Assembly (NCBI GenBank): GCA_022786995.1
Contig: JALFUW010000071.1
Span: 1 to 64,000 of the forward strand
DNA length: 64,000 nt
Direction: 5' to 3'
DNA from: Clostridiales bacterium
GTDB lineage: Bacteria; Bacillota; Clostridia; Oscillospirales; Oscillospiraceae
This document shows, in pieces, positions 24,243 to 31,966 of this stretch. The notes under the pieces are model-generated. The model had not been told where the DNA came from, searched no databases, and was given only the letters and a program-made list of their open reading frames with translations. Both the position numbers and the translations under genes were made by a program. Positions within the stretch are counted from its first letter, which is position 1, and the number at the start of each line of letters is the position of its first letter.

Positions 24243-25616
24243 TTATTCTGCATCCATGACCACTTTGCAGGCGGAAAGCACCTTGCTGATCACAGGAACG
24301 CAGGTGTGGCTGCCGTAGCCGCCGTTCTCCACCACCACAATAAAAGCCAGGGGATACTGCTCGCTGTCCACGAATCCGGCAAACATGGCGTTGGATTTCT
24401 GGTCGCCGCCCAGCTGGCTGGTGCCGGACTTGGCGCATACGGGCAGGCCGCCGAAGTTTCCATCACCGTAGACGCTCTTTACGTTGTTGCGCATGTATTC
24501 CGCCACCGTGTCCGCCACCTCTTTGGACATGAGGCGGTCAGTCTCCCGGGTTTTGGCTTCATAGGTAATGTCGCCGCCGTTTGTAACAACCGCCATCAGG
24601 TGCGGCTCCGCCGCCACGCCATCTCCGGCAATGGCCCCCATAAAGGTCATGTACCGGGCCGGATTCACAAGATCGGAGTGCTGACCAATACAGCTCCAGG
24701 CAAAGGACACCGGGGCGGTGTTGGAAATGTCGTAGTTTCCGGCGGCGGTGGTGCTGCCGTCGAAGGACAGCTTCTGGGTCACCTCAAACTGCTTGACATA
24801 CTTTACCATATTATTCTTGCCCACCTTCTCGGCAATCTGGGCGAAGGCGCAGTTGCAGGAGTTGGCGAAGGCCTGCTTTAATGTCTGGGTACCGTGGGCC
24901 TTTTCACAGGTGACGGCTTCCGTGCCGTACTCGATCTTGCCCCGGCAGGGAAAGGTCATATCCTCGATCCCCGGCACGCAGTCCAGGGCGGCGGACAATG
25001 TGACAATCTTGAAAATCGAGCCAGGGACGTAGGCCGACTGTAAAAAGCGGTTTAAGTACACGCCGTCGTAGGCCCCAGTGGTGTCATTCTCGATATCCGG
25101 CACATTCTCCGGGTCGTAGGTGGGCGTGGTCAGGGCGCAGAGGATCTCGCCGGTTTTGTAATTGTAGACGCCCACGGTGCCCTTTCGGTTGCCCATGGCT
25201 TCCAAAGCGGCATTCTGCACCTTGGCAGACAGGGTCAGCCGGGCGTTTCCGCCCTCGCCAGAAGCGTTGTACACGCCGTTTATCAGGTCGTAGCCCACCA
25301 TGGAAGCGGCGTAGGTGGATACCGTAGAAGCGCTGATGAAGCCCTTTCTGTCTCCAAGCCAATGGAGGGTGGATTTGCGGGTGTTGGTGTCTTCGGAATA
25401 GGTTCTCCCCTGAGAGATATCCAGCAGCAGATTGCCGCTTCGGTCGGTGATGGTGCCGCAGCCGATATTGCTGCTGTTGTACAGGTGGGGCGAGCCGGAA
25501 AAGGACACCCAGCTCTCTGCTTCCGTGGCATACTCCCACACGAAAACCAGCAGTCCCCCCAGCAGGGTCAGGAGGAACAGGCCCATGATCCAGGTTCGTT
25601 TGGTAATTCGGTTCAA
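24243..25616 (-). CDS. Class B penicillin-binding protein (PbpA/PBP2-like transpeptidase)
   Basis: Transpeptidase expected to work with the SEDS protein encoded just upstream. The 457-aa protein has an N-terminal membrane anchor (WIMGLFLLTLLGGLLVFVW), a short dimer domain and the active-site motifs SIFK (YVPGSIFKIVT, nucleophile Ser), SCN (NSCNCAFA) and KSG (CAKSGTSQLGG). KSG replaces the usual KTG; this conservative change also occurs in other class B PBPs. Its ATG overlaps the SEDS stop by four bases. Role in elongation or sporulation is undetermined. Confidence 0.9.
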   Translation of the reverse strand: MNRITKRTWIMGLFLLTLLGGLLVFVWEYATEAESWVSFSGSPHLYNSSNIGCGTITDRSGNLLLDISQGRTYSEDTNTRKSTLHWLGDRKGFISASTVSTYAASMVGYDLINGVYNASGEGGNARLTLSAKVQNAALEAMGNRKGTVGVYNYKTGEILCALTTPTYDPENVPDIENDTTGAYDGVYLNRFLQSAYVPGSIFKIVTLSAALDCVPGIEDMTFPCRGKIEYGTEAVTCEKAHGTQTLKQAFANSCNCAFAQIAEKVGKNNMVKYVKQFEVTQKLSFDGSTTAAGNYDISNTAPVSFAWSCIGQHSDLVNPARYMTFMGAIAGDGVAAEPHLMAVVTNGGDITYEAKTRETDRLMSKEVADTVAEYMRNNVKSVYGDGNFGGLPVCAKSGTSQLGGDQKSNAMFAGFVDSEQYPLAFIVVVENGGYGSHTCVPVISKVLSACKVVMDAE

Positions 25617-27334
25617 ACCTTACTCCCCCTTTCCGCTTTTTGCAAGCGAATGGCAAAGCTGGCATTCTGCCGGGTGTCCGCCGCCTTGACGAAGGCCAGC
25701 AGGCCCCAGGCGCCGATCATGCTGGTGCCGCCGTTACTTAAGAAAGGGAAGGTCACGCCGGTGAAGGGCAGGATGTCCACCGTGCCCAGACAGTTGAGGA
25801 TGGTCTGGATCACCAGCACCCCCGCGGCGGTACAGCCGCCGATGGAATAGAAGCTGCTTCGGGCCACCCGGGTGGTGCGGATGGCGAAATAGCCCAGGGC
25901 CACGATGCACAGCACCATCATCAGGGCCACCAGAAGGCCCCATTCCTCGGAAATGGTGGCAAAGGCAATGTCGGAATCCGCCGCAAAGACGTATTGCAGC
26001 AATCCTCCTTCCGGGCCAAGGCCGAACAGGCCGCCGGAAGCGATGCACATGAGGGCACGGGTCTGCTGATAGCCGCCGCCGAGAGGGTCAGACCAGACGT
26101 GTCGCCAGGTGGAGAATCGGTTCAGGGCGTGAGGCGCAATTTTCAAGGCCAGCACCCCGGCAAAGCCCAGTGCGGTGATAGCCAAGGCCACAGTGCCCAT
26201 ACTGCCGGAGCGGAGATAGGCAATGAGAAGAAAGGCGCAGAAGAAGATCAGCGCCGTGCCGAAATCATTCATGAGCGCCAGCAGTCCGCAGATCAGCACC
26301 GAGTAGGCGATGAACAGGATCAGGTTCCGCTTGCTCATAATCCGATCCATGGTGGAAGCTCCCGCGAAGACAAAGCAGACCTTGCTGAGTTCCGAGGGCT
26401 GCAAGGACATTCCGCCGATGATCAGCCAGTTTTTGGCGCCATAGTATTCCGTACCGAACACGAGGGTAATCACCAGAAAGCCCACGCCTGCCGCCACGGC
26501 AAAATAGCGAACCACCTTGGCCCGCTCCAGATCACGCAAAGACCAGCCGAGGAACAGGAAGGCCACGATACCCAAAATCATGGCGTACAGCTGCTTCACC
26601 GCTTCTCCGGGTTTCACGGTGGCGATGGCCGCCATGCCCATGGTACACAGAAAAAAGGCGATGGTCTCCACTTCAAAGGACTTTCTGTGGATGATGCAGT
26701 AGAAAATGTACAGCACCCACTGGCTCAGCATAATGCCGCCAAATCCCCGCAGAATGTTGGGAAAATCCACACTTTCCCCTTTGAGGAGAAATCCCAGGGT
26801 CATCATGCACTGTAAAATTGTCAGCAGCATCAGGTTGGTCACGCTGTCCCAGCCGGAGGCCGCTTTCGTGCGCAGCTCCGCCTGCCGCAGCTCCTGCCGC
26901 TGAGTAATAGGCTGCAGCTGCATTTCCACGCCGCCGATAGAGATTCGGTCTCTGGGCTTGAGGGCGCAGATCTGAATGGGCCGGTCATTGACAAAGGTAC
27001 CCGTCTTGGAGCCAATATCCAGCAGCGTCCAGCTGCCGTCATCGTAGCGGGTCAGCACCGCGTGGTTGCGGGAGATGGTGGAAAAGTCGATGGTCACGTC
27101 GCAGTTCTTGCTGCGGCCGATCACGTTCTCCCAGTGGGTAATGGGGATCTGGGTGCCGTCGGTCAGGTTCAGCCATGCCCAGATCTCCGGCTCCCGGCGG
27201 AAGGTCAGCAGGGGCCAGACGCAGCGAAGCAGCAGTAAAAATGTCAGCACCGGTACGGCATAGCGAAGAAACCCAATATACTGGGTCGTGAGCAGCGCCG
27301 GGTCAACCGCTAGCGTGTGAAGGTATTCTTCCAA
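25613..27334 (-). CDS. FHA-domain SEDS protein (RodA/FtsW-like)
   Basis: The 573-aa protein has a membrane segment (about 22-42), an FHA phosphothreonine-binding domain (ENVIGRSKNCDVTIDFSTIS near 68-87, with GRS and SRNH motifs), then about ten membrane helices of a SEDS polymerase (YYGAKNWLIIGGMSLQPSEL and LPFTGVTFPFLSNGGTSM). It should polymerise lipid II with the adjacent PBP. The FHA domain suggests control by a Ser/Thr kinase such as a PASTA kinase, though none is in the window. The start is TTG at 27334 with AAGGAGGGG upstream. Confidence 0.92.
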   Translation of the reverse strand: MEEYLHTLAVDPALLTTQYIGFLRYAVPVLTFLLLLRCVWPLLTFRREPEIWAWLNLTDGTQIPITHWENVIGRSKNCDVTIDFSTISRNHAVLTRYDDGSWTLLDIGSKTGTFVNDRPIQICALKPRDRISIGGVEMQLQPITQRQELRQAELRTKAASGWDSVTNLMLLTILQCMMTLGFLLKGESVDFPNILRGFGGIMLSQWVLYIFYCIIHRKSFEVETIAFFLCTMGMAAIATVKPGEAVKQLYAMILGIVAFLFLGWSLRDLERAKVVRYFAVAAGVGFLVITLVFGTEYYGAKNWLIIGGMSLQPSELSKVCFVFAGASTMDRIMSKRNLILFIAYSVLICGLLALMNDFGTALIFFCAFLLIAYLRSGSMGTVALAITALGFAGVLALKIAPHALNRFSTWRHVWSDPLGGGYQQTRALMCIASGGLFGLGPEGGLLQYVFAADSDIAFATISEEWGLLVALMMVLCIVALGYFAIRTTRVARSSFYSIGGCTAAGVLVIQTILNCLGTVDILPFTGVTFPFLSNGGTSMIGAWGLLAFVKAADTRQNASFAIRLQKAERGSKV

Positions 27335-27384
27335 GATTCTCCCCTCCTTCCGTGAATGGGATACGAATTTCTTTTATTATAAAA

Positions 27385-27408
27385 TGACATATTCCGCTGG
27401 ATATGTCA
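27385..27408. repeat. Inverted repeat between nfo and the FHA-SEDS gene
   Basis: TGACATAT (27385-27392) and ATATGTCA (27401-27408) form an eight-base palindrome with an eight-base spacer, directly upstream of the TATAAT at 27376-27381 on the minus strand. It could be an operator of the SEDS/PBP operon; the promoter itself lacks a well-spaced -35 box. Confidence 0.4.
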
Positions 27409-27421
27409 AATGAACTTTTTC

Positions 27422-28249
27422 TTAAGACTCCAGCGACCGCAGCAGCGCGATCTCCGCCTGATAGCCGGGCAGCTCGTTGGGGGTTTCCAGAATCATGGGC
27501 TTGTCCCGAAGCTGCGGGTGGTTGACGATCCGCGCAAAGGTGGACACCCCCAGCGACCCCTGTCCAAGGCATTCGTGTCGGTCCTTGTGGCTGGCAAAGG
27601 GATTTTTGGAATCGTTCAGGTGCAGGGCTTTCAGCTTGTCCAGCCCGATGATTCTGTCGAATTCCCCCAGAACCCCGTCCAGATCCTTCACGATATCATA
27701 GCCTGCGTCGTAGACGTGGCAGGTGTCAAGGCACACGCCCACATCGGGGCTTCCCACGGCATCGATGATCGCTTTCAGTTCTTCAAAACGTCCGCCCACC
27801 TCGCTTCCCTTGCCTGCCATGGTTTCCAGCAGCACCGTCACCGGGTAGCCGTGGCCCAAGGCGTTTTTCAGAGCGGCGGCAATGTAGTCAATCCCCGCTT
27901 CCGTCCCCTGCCCCACATGACTGCCGGGGTGAAAATTGTAGAAGTTGCCGGGCAGCGCCGCCATCCGGCGCAGATCATCCTCCAGCACCTCCGCCGCGAA
28001 GGCCCGGGCCTCGGGGTCGGCGGTGCACAGATTCATGGTGTAGGCCCCGTGGGCCACCAGCTTTCCGAAGTTTTCACTTTGCAGCATTTGCACAGCTTTC
28101 GCCGCATCGGCGGCATCCTCTTTTTTCGCCTTGCTGCCCCGGGGATTCCGGGTGAAGAAGGCGAAGGTATCGGCCCCAATGGACATGGCGGTCTTCACCA
28201 TAGCCACATTCCCGCCGCTGGCAGACAGATGACATCCAAAATAACCCAT
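27422..28249 (-). CDS. nfo: Endonuclease IV (AP endonuclease)
   Basis: Metal-dependent AP endonuclease that cuts 5' of abasic sites in base excision repair. The 275-aa TIM-barrel protein begins MGYFGCHLSASGGN and contains FHPGSHVG, LLETMAGKGSEVGG, VCLDTCHVYDAGYD, HLNDSKNPFASHKDRHECLG and ILETP, which together carry the trinuclear zinc ligands. ATG at 28249 has AGGAGGG six bases upstream; the longer ORF start has no RBS. It is divergent from the WYL regulator. Confidence 0.95.
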   Translation of the reverse strand: MGYFGCHLSASGGNVAMVKTAMSIGADTFAFFTRNPRGSKAKKEDAADAAKAVQMLQSENFGKLVAHGAYTMNLCTADPEARAFAAEVLEDDLRRMAALPGNFYNFHPGSHVGQGTEAGIDYIAAALKNALGHGYPVTVLLETMAGKGSEVGGRFEELKAIIDAVGSPDVGVCLDTCHVYDAGYDIVKDLDGVLGEFDRIIGLDKLKALHLNDSKNPFASHKDRHECLGQGSLGVSTFARIVNHPQLRDKPMILETPNELPGYQAEIALLRSLES

Positions 28250-28270
28250 GATTGTCCCTCCTTTTGGCGC

Positions 28271-28299
28271 ATTATAGCACATTCCCGGAGAAAATGCAA
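28271..28299 (-). promoter_or_regulatory. Promoter of nfo
   Basis: TTGCAT (28294-28299) and TATAAT (28271-28276) with a 17-bp spacer on the minus strand, about 20 bp before the nfo RBS. Confidence 0.75.
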
Positions 28300-28307
28300 A
28301 TTGACCC

Positions 28308-28335
28308 TTGCTCAACGATAGGGTTGTGGTATAAT
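28308..28335 (+). promoter_or_regulatory. Promoter of the WYL regulator gene
   Basis: TTGCTC (28308-28313) and TATAAT (28330-28335), 16 bp apart. It is back to back with the nfo promoter, the two -35 boxes being about 8 bp apart, so one bound protein could affect both. Confidence 0.6.
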
Positions 28336-28355
28336 ATATTGCATCTATGAGTCGA

Positions 28356-28429
28356 GTTGACAGTGAACAGTTGACAGTGGACAGTTAATGATCCATAACT
28401 ATCAACTGTCAACTATCAACTGTCAACTA
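28356..28429. repeat. GTTGACA-type palindromic element in the WYL gene leader
   Basis: The left arm (28356-28386) is tandem GTTGACAGT/GAACAGTTGACAGTGG words, and the right arm (28397-28429) is the inverted tandem ATCAACTGTCAACT. A ten-base centre separates them. It lies between the predicted promoter and the start codon of the WYL gene, so the transcript leader would fold into a hairpin of about 30 bp ending roughly 16 nt before the start codon. Confidence 0.85.
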
Positions 28430-28445
28430 TCCCGGGGGGATTTAA

Positions 28446-29423
28446 TTGCCAAAATCTGACAACCAGAAGCTGAAAATCTTCTACATCCTCGACTATCTGC
28501 AAAAAAACTCCCACCGGGAGCACCCGGTGAGAGCGTCGGAGCTGCAAAGTATGTTAGCGCAGCAGCACGATATCGAATGCGACCGCAAGACCGTTTACTC
28601 GGATATCGCGGCTTTGCAGGACTACGGCGTAGACATCGTGTCCCTGCCGGGCAAGGGCGGCGGGTATTACATTGCCTCCCGGAACTTTGAGCTGCCGGAA
28701 TTAAAGCTGCTCATCGACGCGGTGCAGTCCAGCCGATTTCTCACAGAAAAGAAATCCCGGGAGCTGATTGAGAAGCTGTGCAGCCAGTGCAGCGTCTACG
28801 ACGCCCGGCTCATGCGCCGGGATGTGGTGGTGTCCGGCCGGGTCAAGAGCATGAATGAGACCATCTATTATAATGTGGACACCATTCAGGACGCCATTGC
28901 CGAGAACCGGCAGATTGCCTTCCGCTACTTTGACTTTGACTTAAGCCGCCAGCGGGTCTACCGCGACCGGGACTATCAGGCCAGCCCCTACGGCCTGTGC
29001 CAGGACAACGAAAACTGCTACCTGCTGGCCCTGTCCCCCCGCCACGGCGTCACCTCCTACCGTGTCGACCGCATGAGCGACATCCGGCTGCTGGAGGAAG
29101 TAAGAGTTTCCTGCCCGGCGCTTTCCGGCAAGGCCCTGGTGGAGCACGCCAACCGGCTGTTTCAGATGTACTCAGGCCAGACCGCCGATGTAAAGCTCCG
29201 CTTCCACCGCAGTCTCATCAACGTGGTCATCGACCGCTTCGGCAAGGATATTCTGCTGATTCCCGACGGGGAGGAGCACTTTGTCTGCACCGTCAACGTG
29301 GCAGTGTCCCCCATGTTTTTAAGCTGGGTCATTGGCTTTGGCGGCAAGGCGAAAATCCTGTATCCCCAGAGCGTCATCGACGCCTGCAAAGCCATGTGCC
29401 AGGAGGCGCTGGCGCAGTATTAG
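28446..29423 (+). CDS. HTH/WYL-domain transcriptional regulator
   Basis: The 325-aa protein has an N-terminal winged HTH (about 10-65, CDRKTVYSDIAALQDYGVDIV), the linker LPGKGGGYYIASR and a WYL domain (about 140-230, QIAFRYFDFDLSRQRVYRDRDYQASPYGL) with a C-terminal WCX-like extension. WYL regulators sense nucleic acids or small ligands and often control DNA-damage or defence genes. The start is TTG at 28446 after a GGGGGG-type RBS. Its divergent neighbour nfo is a DNA-repair gene, so a repair link is possible but not shown. Confidence 0.88.
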   Translation: MPKSDNQKLKIFYILDYLQKNSHREHPVRASELQSMLAQQHDIECDRKTVYSDIAALQDYGVDIVSLPGKGGGYYIASRNFELPELKLLIDAVQSSRFLTEKKSRELIEKLCSQCSVYDARLMRRDVVVSGRVKSMNETIYYNVDTIQDAIAENRQIAFRYFDFDLSRQRVYRDRDYQASPYGLCQDNENCYLLALSPRHGVTSYRVDRMSDIRLLEEVRVSCPALSGKALVEHANRLFQMYSGQTADVKLRFHRSLINVVIDRFGKDILLIPDGEEHFVCTVNVAVSPMFLSWVIGFGGKAKILYPQSVIDACKAMCQEALAQY

Positions 29424-29425
29424 TC

Positions 29426-29509
29426 TGTCATCCTGAGCGAAGTCGAAGGATCTTTCCGCTATCGAAACAAAGTAGATCCTTCGACTCGCTTTGCTCGCTC
29501 AGGATGACA
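29426..29509. repeat. TCATCCTGAG-type palindromic element
   Basis: The left half (TGTCATCCTGAGCGAAGTCG, then AAGGATCT) and the right half (AGATCCTTCGACTCGC, then GCTCAGGATGACA) form an imperfect inverted repeat. A second copy is at 60448-60578. It lies between convergent genes; its right end overlaps the last 11 bases of the lipoprotein gene and supplies its stop codon. Confidence 0.85.
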
Positions 29510-29993
29510 AAGAAAAGGACGAAAATACGTCGCTCCACACCACCTGAGATTTTTTCTGATTCTCTGCGTCCCGGAGGACGGACATGCAGTAGTGATAGCT
29601 GCCGTCATCCAGCACCACCGCCCGGCCCAGCCGGTCGCCTTCTTCCCCCGCGGAGGCCCAGACGAACTCGTAGCGGTCGGCGTTTTCCTGCTTCGTGTGC
29701 ATGACGGTGAGCTGTTCCGGGTCAAAGCCGGTTAAGGCGGTGATGGTGCCTCCAATGTCGCCGGAAGATCGGGTCTCGATGGCGATTTCGTAATCCTCAC
29801 ACAGATAGACCTGCTCAGTATCGCTTTCCAGCACCGGGGACACCGCGTTATCCGGCAGGCGGACGCTGATTTGGGCCGGTTCCGCCAGCACCGGCTGCAA
29901 GGGGATGTCATCGGCTACGGTCTCCAGTGTCTCCTTTGCCCCGCAGCCGGACAGCAACAGGGACATCATCAGCATCACAATGATCTTCTTCAC
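29499..29993 (-). CDS. Small lipoprotein of unknown function
   Basis: The 164-aa product has a lipoprotein signal peptide (VKKIIVMLMMSLLLSGC, lipobox LSGC) followed by an acidic soluble domain with no recognised family. It may be a beta-rich extracellular domain (AIETRSSGDIGGTITALTGF, RYEFVWASAGEEGDRLG). GTG at 29993 is preferred: GGGAGG is seven bases before it but directly abuts the alternative ATG at 29999. The C-terminal LSS and stop codon come from the palindromic repeat. The divergent DUF1294 gene starts 27 bp away. Confidence 0.75.
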   Translation of the reverse strand: MKKIIVMLMMSLLLSGCGAKETLETVADDIPLQPVLAEPAQISVRLPDNAVSPVLESDTEQVYLCEDYEIAIETRSSGDIGGTITALTGFDPEQLTVMHTKQENADRYEFVWASAGEEGDRLGRAVVLDDGSYHYCMSVLRDAENQKKSQVVWSDVFSSFSLSS

Positions 29994-30020
29994 AATCATC
30001 CCTCCCGAAAGGAAAGTCAC

Positions 30021-30293
30021 ATGAAACTGCTTTTATACTACCTGCTTATAATCAATGCGGCGGGGTTCCTGCTTATGCTCGTGGACAAGTGGAAGGCTAA
30101 GAAAAACCGCTGGCGCGTCCGGGAGTCCACCCTGCTGCTGGTAGCGGCTCTGGGCGGCAGCGTGGGAAGCCTTGCGGGAATGTACCTGTTCCGGCACAAG
30201 ACCCAGCACCTGAAATTCACCCTGGGCATTCCTCTGATTCTGGCTGCGCAGTGCTTTGTGGTCGTGCTGGTCATGGCGCTGGGGGCAAAATAA
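30021..30293 (+). CDS. DUF1294 family small membrane protein
   Basis: The 90-aa protein has three or four hydrophobic stretches and the family signature spanning RWRVRESTLLLVAALGGSVG and MYLFRHKTQHLKF. DUF1294 proteins are widespread inner-membrane proteins of unknown function. ATG at 30021 has AAGGAAAG upstream. It starts 27 bp from the divergent lipoprotein gene. Its stop codon lies at the edge of the GCAAAAT-type repeat. Confidence 0.88.
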   Translation: MKLLLYYLLIINAAGFLLMLVDKWKAKKNRWRVRESTLLLVAALGGSVGSLAGMYLFRHKTQHLKFTLGIPLILAAQCFVVVLVMALGAK

Positions 30294-30407
30294 TGATAAA
30301 TGCAAAATGCAGAATGCAAAATGATGGTATCCGCTGCGCGGATGATTCTAAATCTTCTCCGAAGGAGAAACCACTATTTTGCATTCTGCATTTATCATTT
30401 TGCATTT
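30292..30407. repeat. GCAAAAT-type palindromic element with double-hairpin core
   Basis: The left arm is tandem AAATGCAAAATGCAGAATGC (30292-30323) and the right arm its inverted counterpart, ATTTTGCATTCTGCATTTAT and on (30373-30407). The core holds GGTATCCGCTGCGCGGAT, a variant of the core hairpin of the elements at 59 and 62 kb, plus a second hairpin TTCTCC-GAA-GGAGAA. The right arm overlaps the 3' end of the adjacent oxidoreductase gene and encodes its last residues (LNAK) and stop. Confidence 0.88.
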
Positions 30408-31966
30408 AGGATTGCTTCCGCCGTCATCATACCGTCAATGGCGGCGGACATGATGCCCCCGGCGTAGCCCGCGCCCTCGCCGGTGGGGTACAGGCCCCGG
30501 ATTTTGGACTGGCGGGTTTCATCCCGGAGGATGCGGACGGGAGAAGAACTACGGGTTTCGGGGGCCGTCAGCACCGCATCCGGGGCCGCAAAGCCCGAAA
30601 GCTTTCTGTCCAGCTTCGGCAGGGCCTGCTCCATGGCAGCGGTCAGCTTTTCCGGCAGAACATCGTGCAGATCACACCAGGTCACGCCGGGGCGGTAGGT
30701 GGGGCTGACGCTCCCCGCGCCCGTGCTTGGCTGGTGGGCCAGGAAGTCTCCCACCTTCTGCGCCGGGGCGCGGTAGCTGCCGCTGATCTGATAAGCACGC
30801 TCCTCAATTTCCCGCTGCCAGCGCATTCCGCCTAACGTCCCCTCGTAGGGAAAATCGGCGGGGTTCACCGTGACGAGGAGCGCCGCGTTGGCGTTCTCCC
30901 CTTCCCGGTCGGCATTGCTCATGCCGTTGGTGACGATGCGGCCATGTTCACTTGCCGCCGCCACTACATGCCCGCCGGGGCACATGCAGAAGGTGTAAAC
31001 GGTGGAATCGTCCAAATGCTCTGCCAATTTGTAGTCCGCCGGGGGCAGGGCCGGATTTTCCCCGCCGTACTGGGCACGGTTGATGACACTCTGCTTCTGC
31101 TCAATCCGCGCGCCCATGGCAAAGGGCTTGGGTTCCATGGGAATTCCCGCCCCTTCCAGCATTTCAAAGGTGTCCCGGGCGCTGTGGCCGATGGCGAGAA
31201 CCGCCGCGTCACAGGGAATGCTCTCCCCGGAATCGGTTTTCAGGCCCGTTAATTGTCCATTTTCGACGCAAAGCCCGGTGACCTGGGTGTTGAAGCGAAC
31301 CTCACCGCCGAGAGAAATGATCCGTTTGCGCAGGTTTTGCACCACAGTGAGCAAAACATCCGTGCCCACATGGGGCTTGGCGTCATAGAGGATGTCCTCC
31401 CGGGCACCGGCCTTCACAAACTGTTCCAGCACCCAGCCGATGCGGGGATTATTCACCCCGGTGTTCAGCTTGCCGTCGGAAAAGGTACCCGCGCCGCCTT
31501 CACCGAACTGGACGTTGCTTTTTTCATCCAGGACCCCGGTCGCAAAGAAGGCTTCCACCTTTTCATGGCGGGTCTGTGCGTCCTCGCCCCGCTCCAAAAC
31601 CAGCGGTTTCCAGCCCGCCAGGGCCAGAATCAGGGCGGCGAACATCCCCGCCGGGCCGAAGCCCACCACCACGGGCCGCTTTTCCGGGGCGGGCAGGTTT
31701 TTCGGCGCTTGATAGAAGGATGTGGGCGCGATGGATGCCTTTTTGCAGCCGCTCATGCGGAGAATTTTCTGTTCGTTTCCCTCCACCGCCACGTCCACGG
31801 TGTAGATGATTTTCACATCCGGCTTCTTTCTCGCATCCACGCTGCGGCGGACGATGGAAAGCGTTCGGATTTTGGAATTGTTCAGCCGGAGAAGCCGCGC
31901 CGCCTCAAACTGAAGCTGGTGGGCATTGTGCTCCGGGGGCAGGCTGATGTCCCGCAGTCTGATCAT
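30395..31966 (-). CDS. NAD(P)/FAD-dependent oxidoreductase (COG2509-type)
   Basis: Predicted flavoprotein dehydrogenase of unknown substrate. The 523-aa protein has an N-terminal domain of about 80 residues, a dinucleotide-binding motif VVVGFGPAGMFAALILALAG near 100 and family features SNVQFGEGGAGTFSDGKLNT, CMCPGGHVVAAASEHGRIVT and a C-terminal GEGAGYAGGIMSAAIDGM. ATG at 31966 (MIRLRDISLPPEH) has GGGAGGG six bases upstream. It overlaps the next FAD gene by four bases, so the two are probably co-translated. Confidence 0.88.
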   Translation of the reverse strand: MIRLRDISLPPEHNAHQLQFEAARLLRLNNSKIRTLSIVRRSVDARKKPDVKIIYTVDVAVEGNEQKILRMSGCKKASIAPTSFYQAPKNLPAPEKRPVVVGFGPAGMFAALILALAGWKPLVLERGEDAQTRHEKVEAFFATGVLDEKSNVQFGEGGAGTFSDGKLNTGVNNPRIGWVLEQFVKAGAREDILYDAKPHVGTDVLLTVVQNLRKRIISLGGEVRFNTQVTGLCVENGQLTGLKTDSGESIPCDAAVLAIGHSARDTFEMLEGAGIPMEPKPFAMGARIEQKQSVINRAQYGGENPALPPADYKLAEHLDDSTVYTFCMCPGGHVVAAASEHGRIVTNGMSNADREGENANAALLVTVNPADFPYEGTLGGMRWQREIEERAYQISGSYRAPAQKVGDFLAHQPSTGAGSVSPTYRPGVTWCDLHDVLPEKLTAAMEQALPKLDRKLSGFAAPDAVLTAPETRSSSPVRILRDETRQSKIRGLYPTGEGAGYAGGIMSAAIDGMMTAEAILNAK

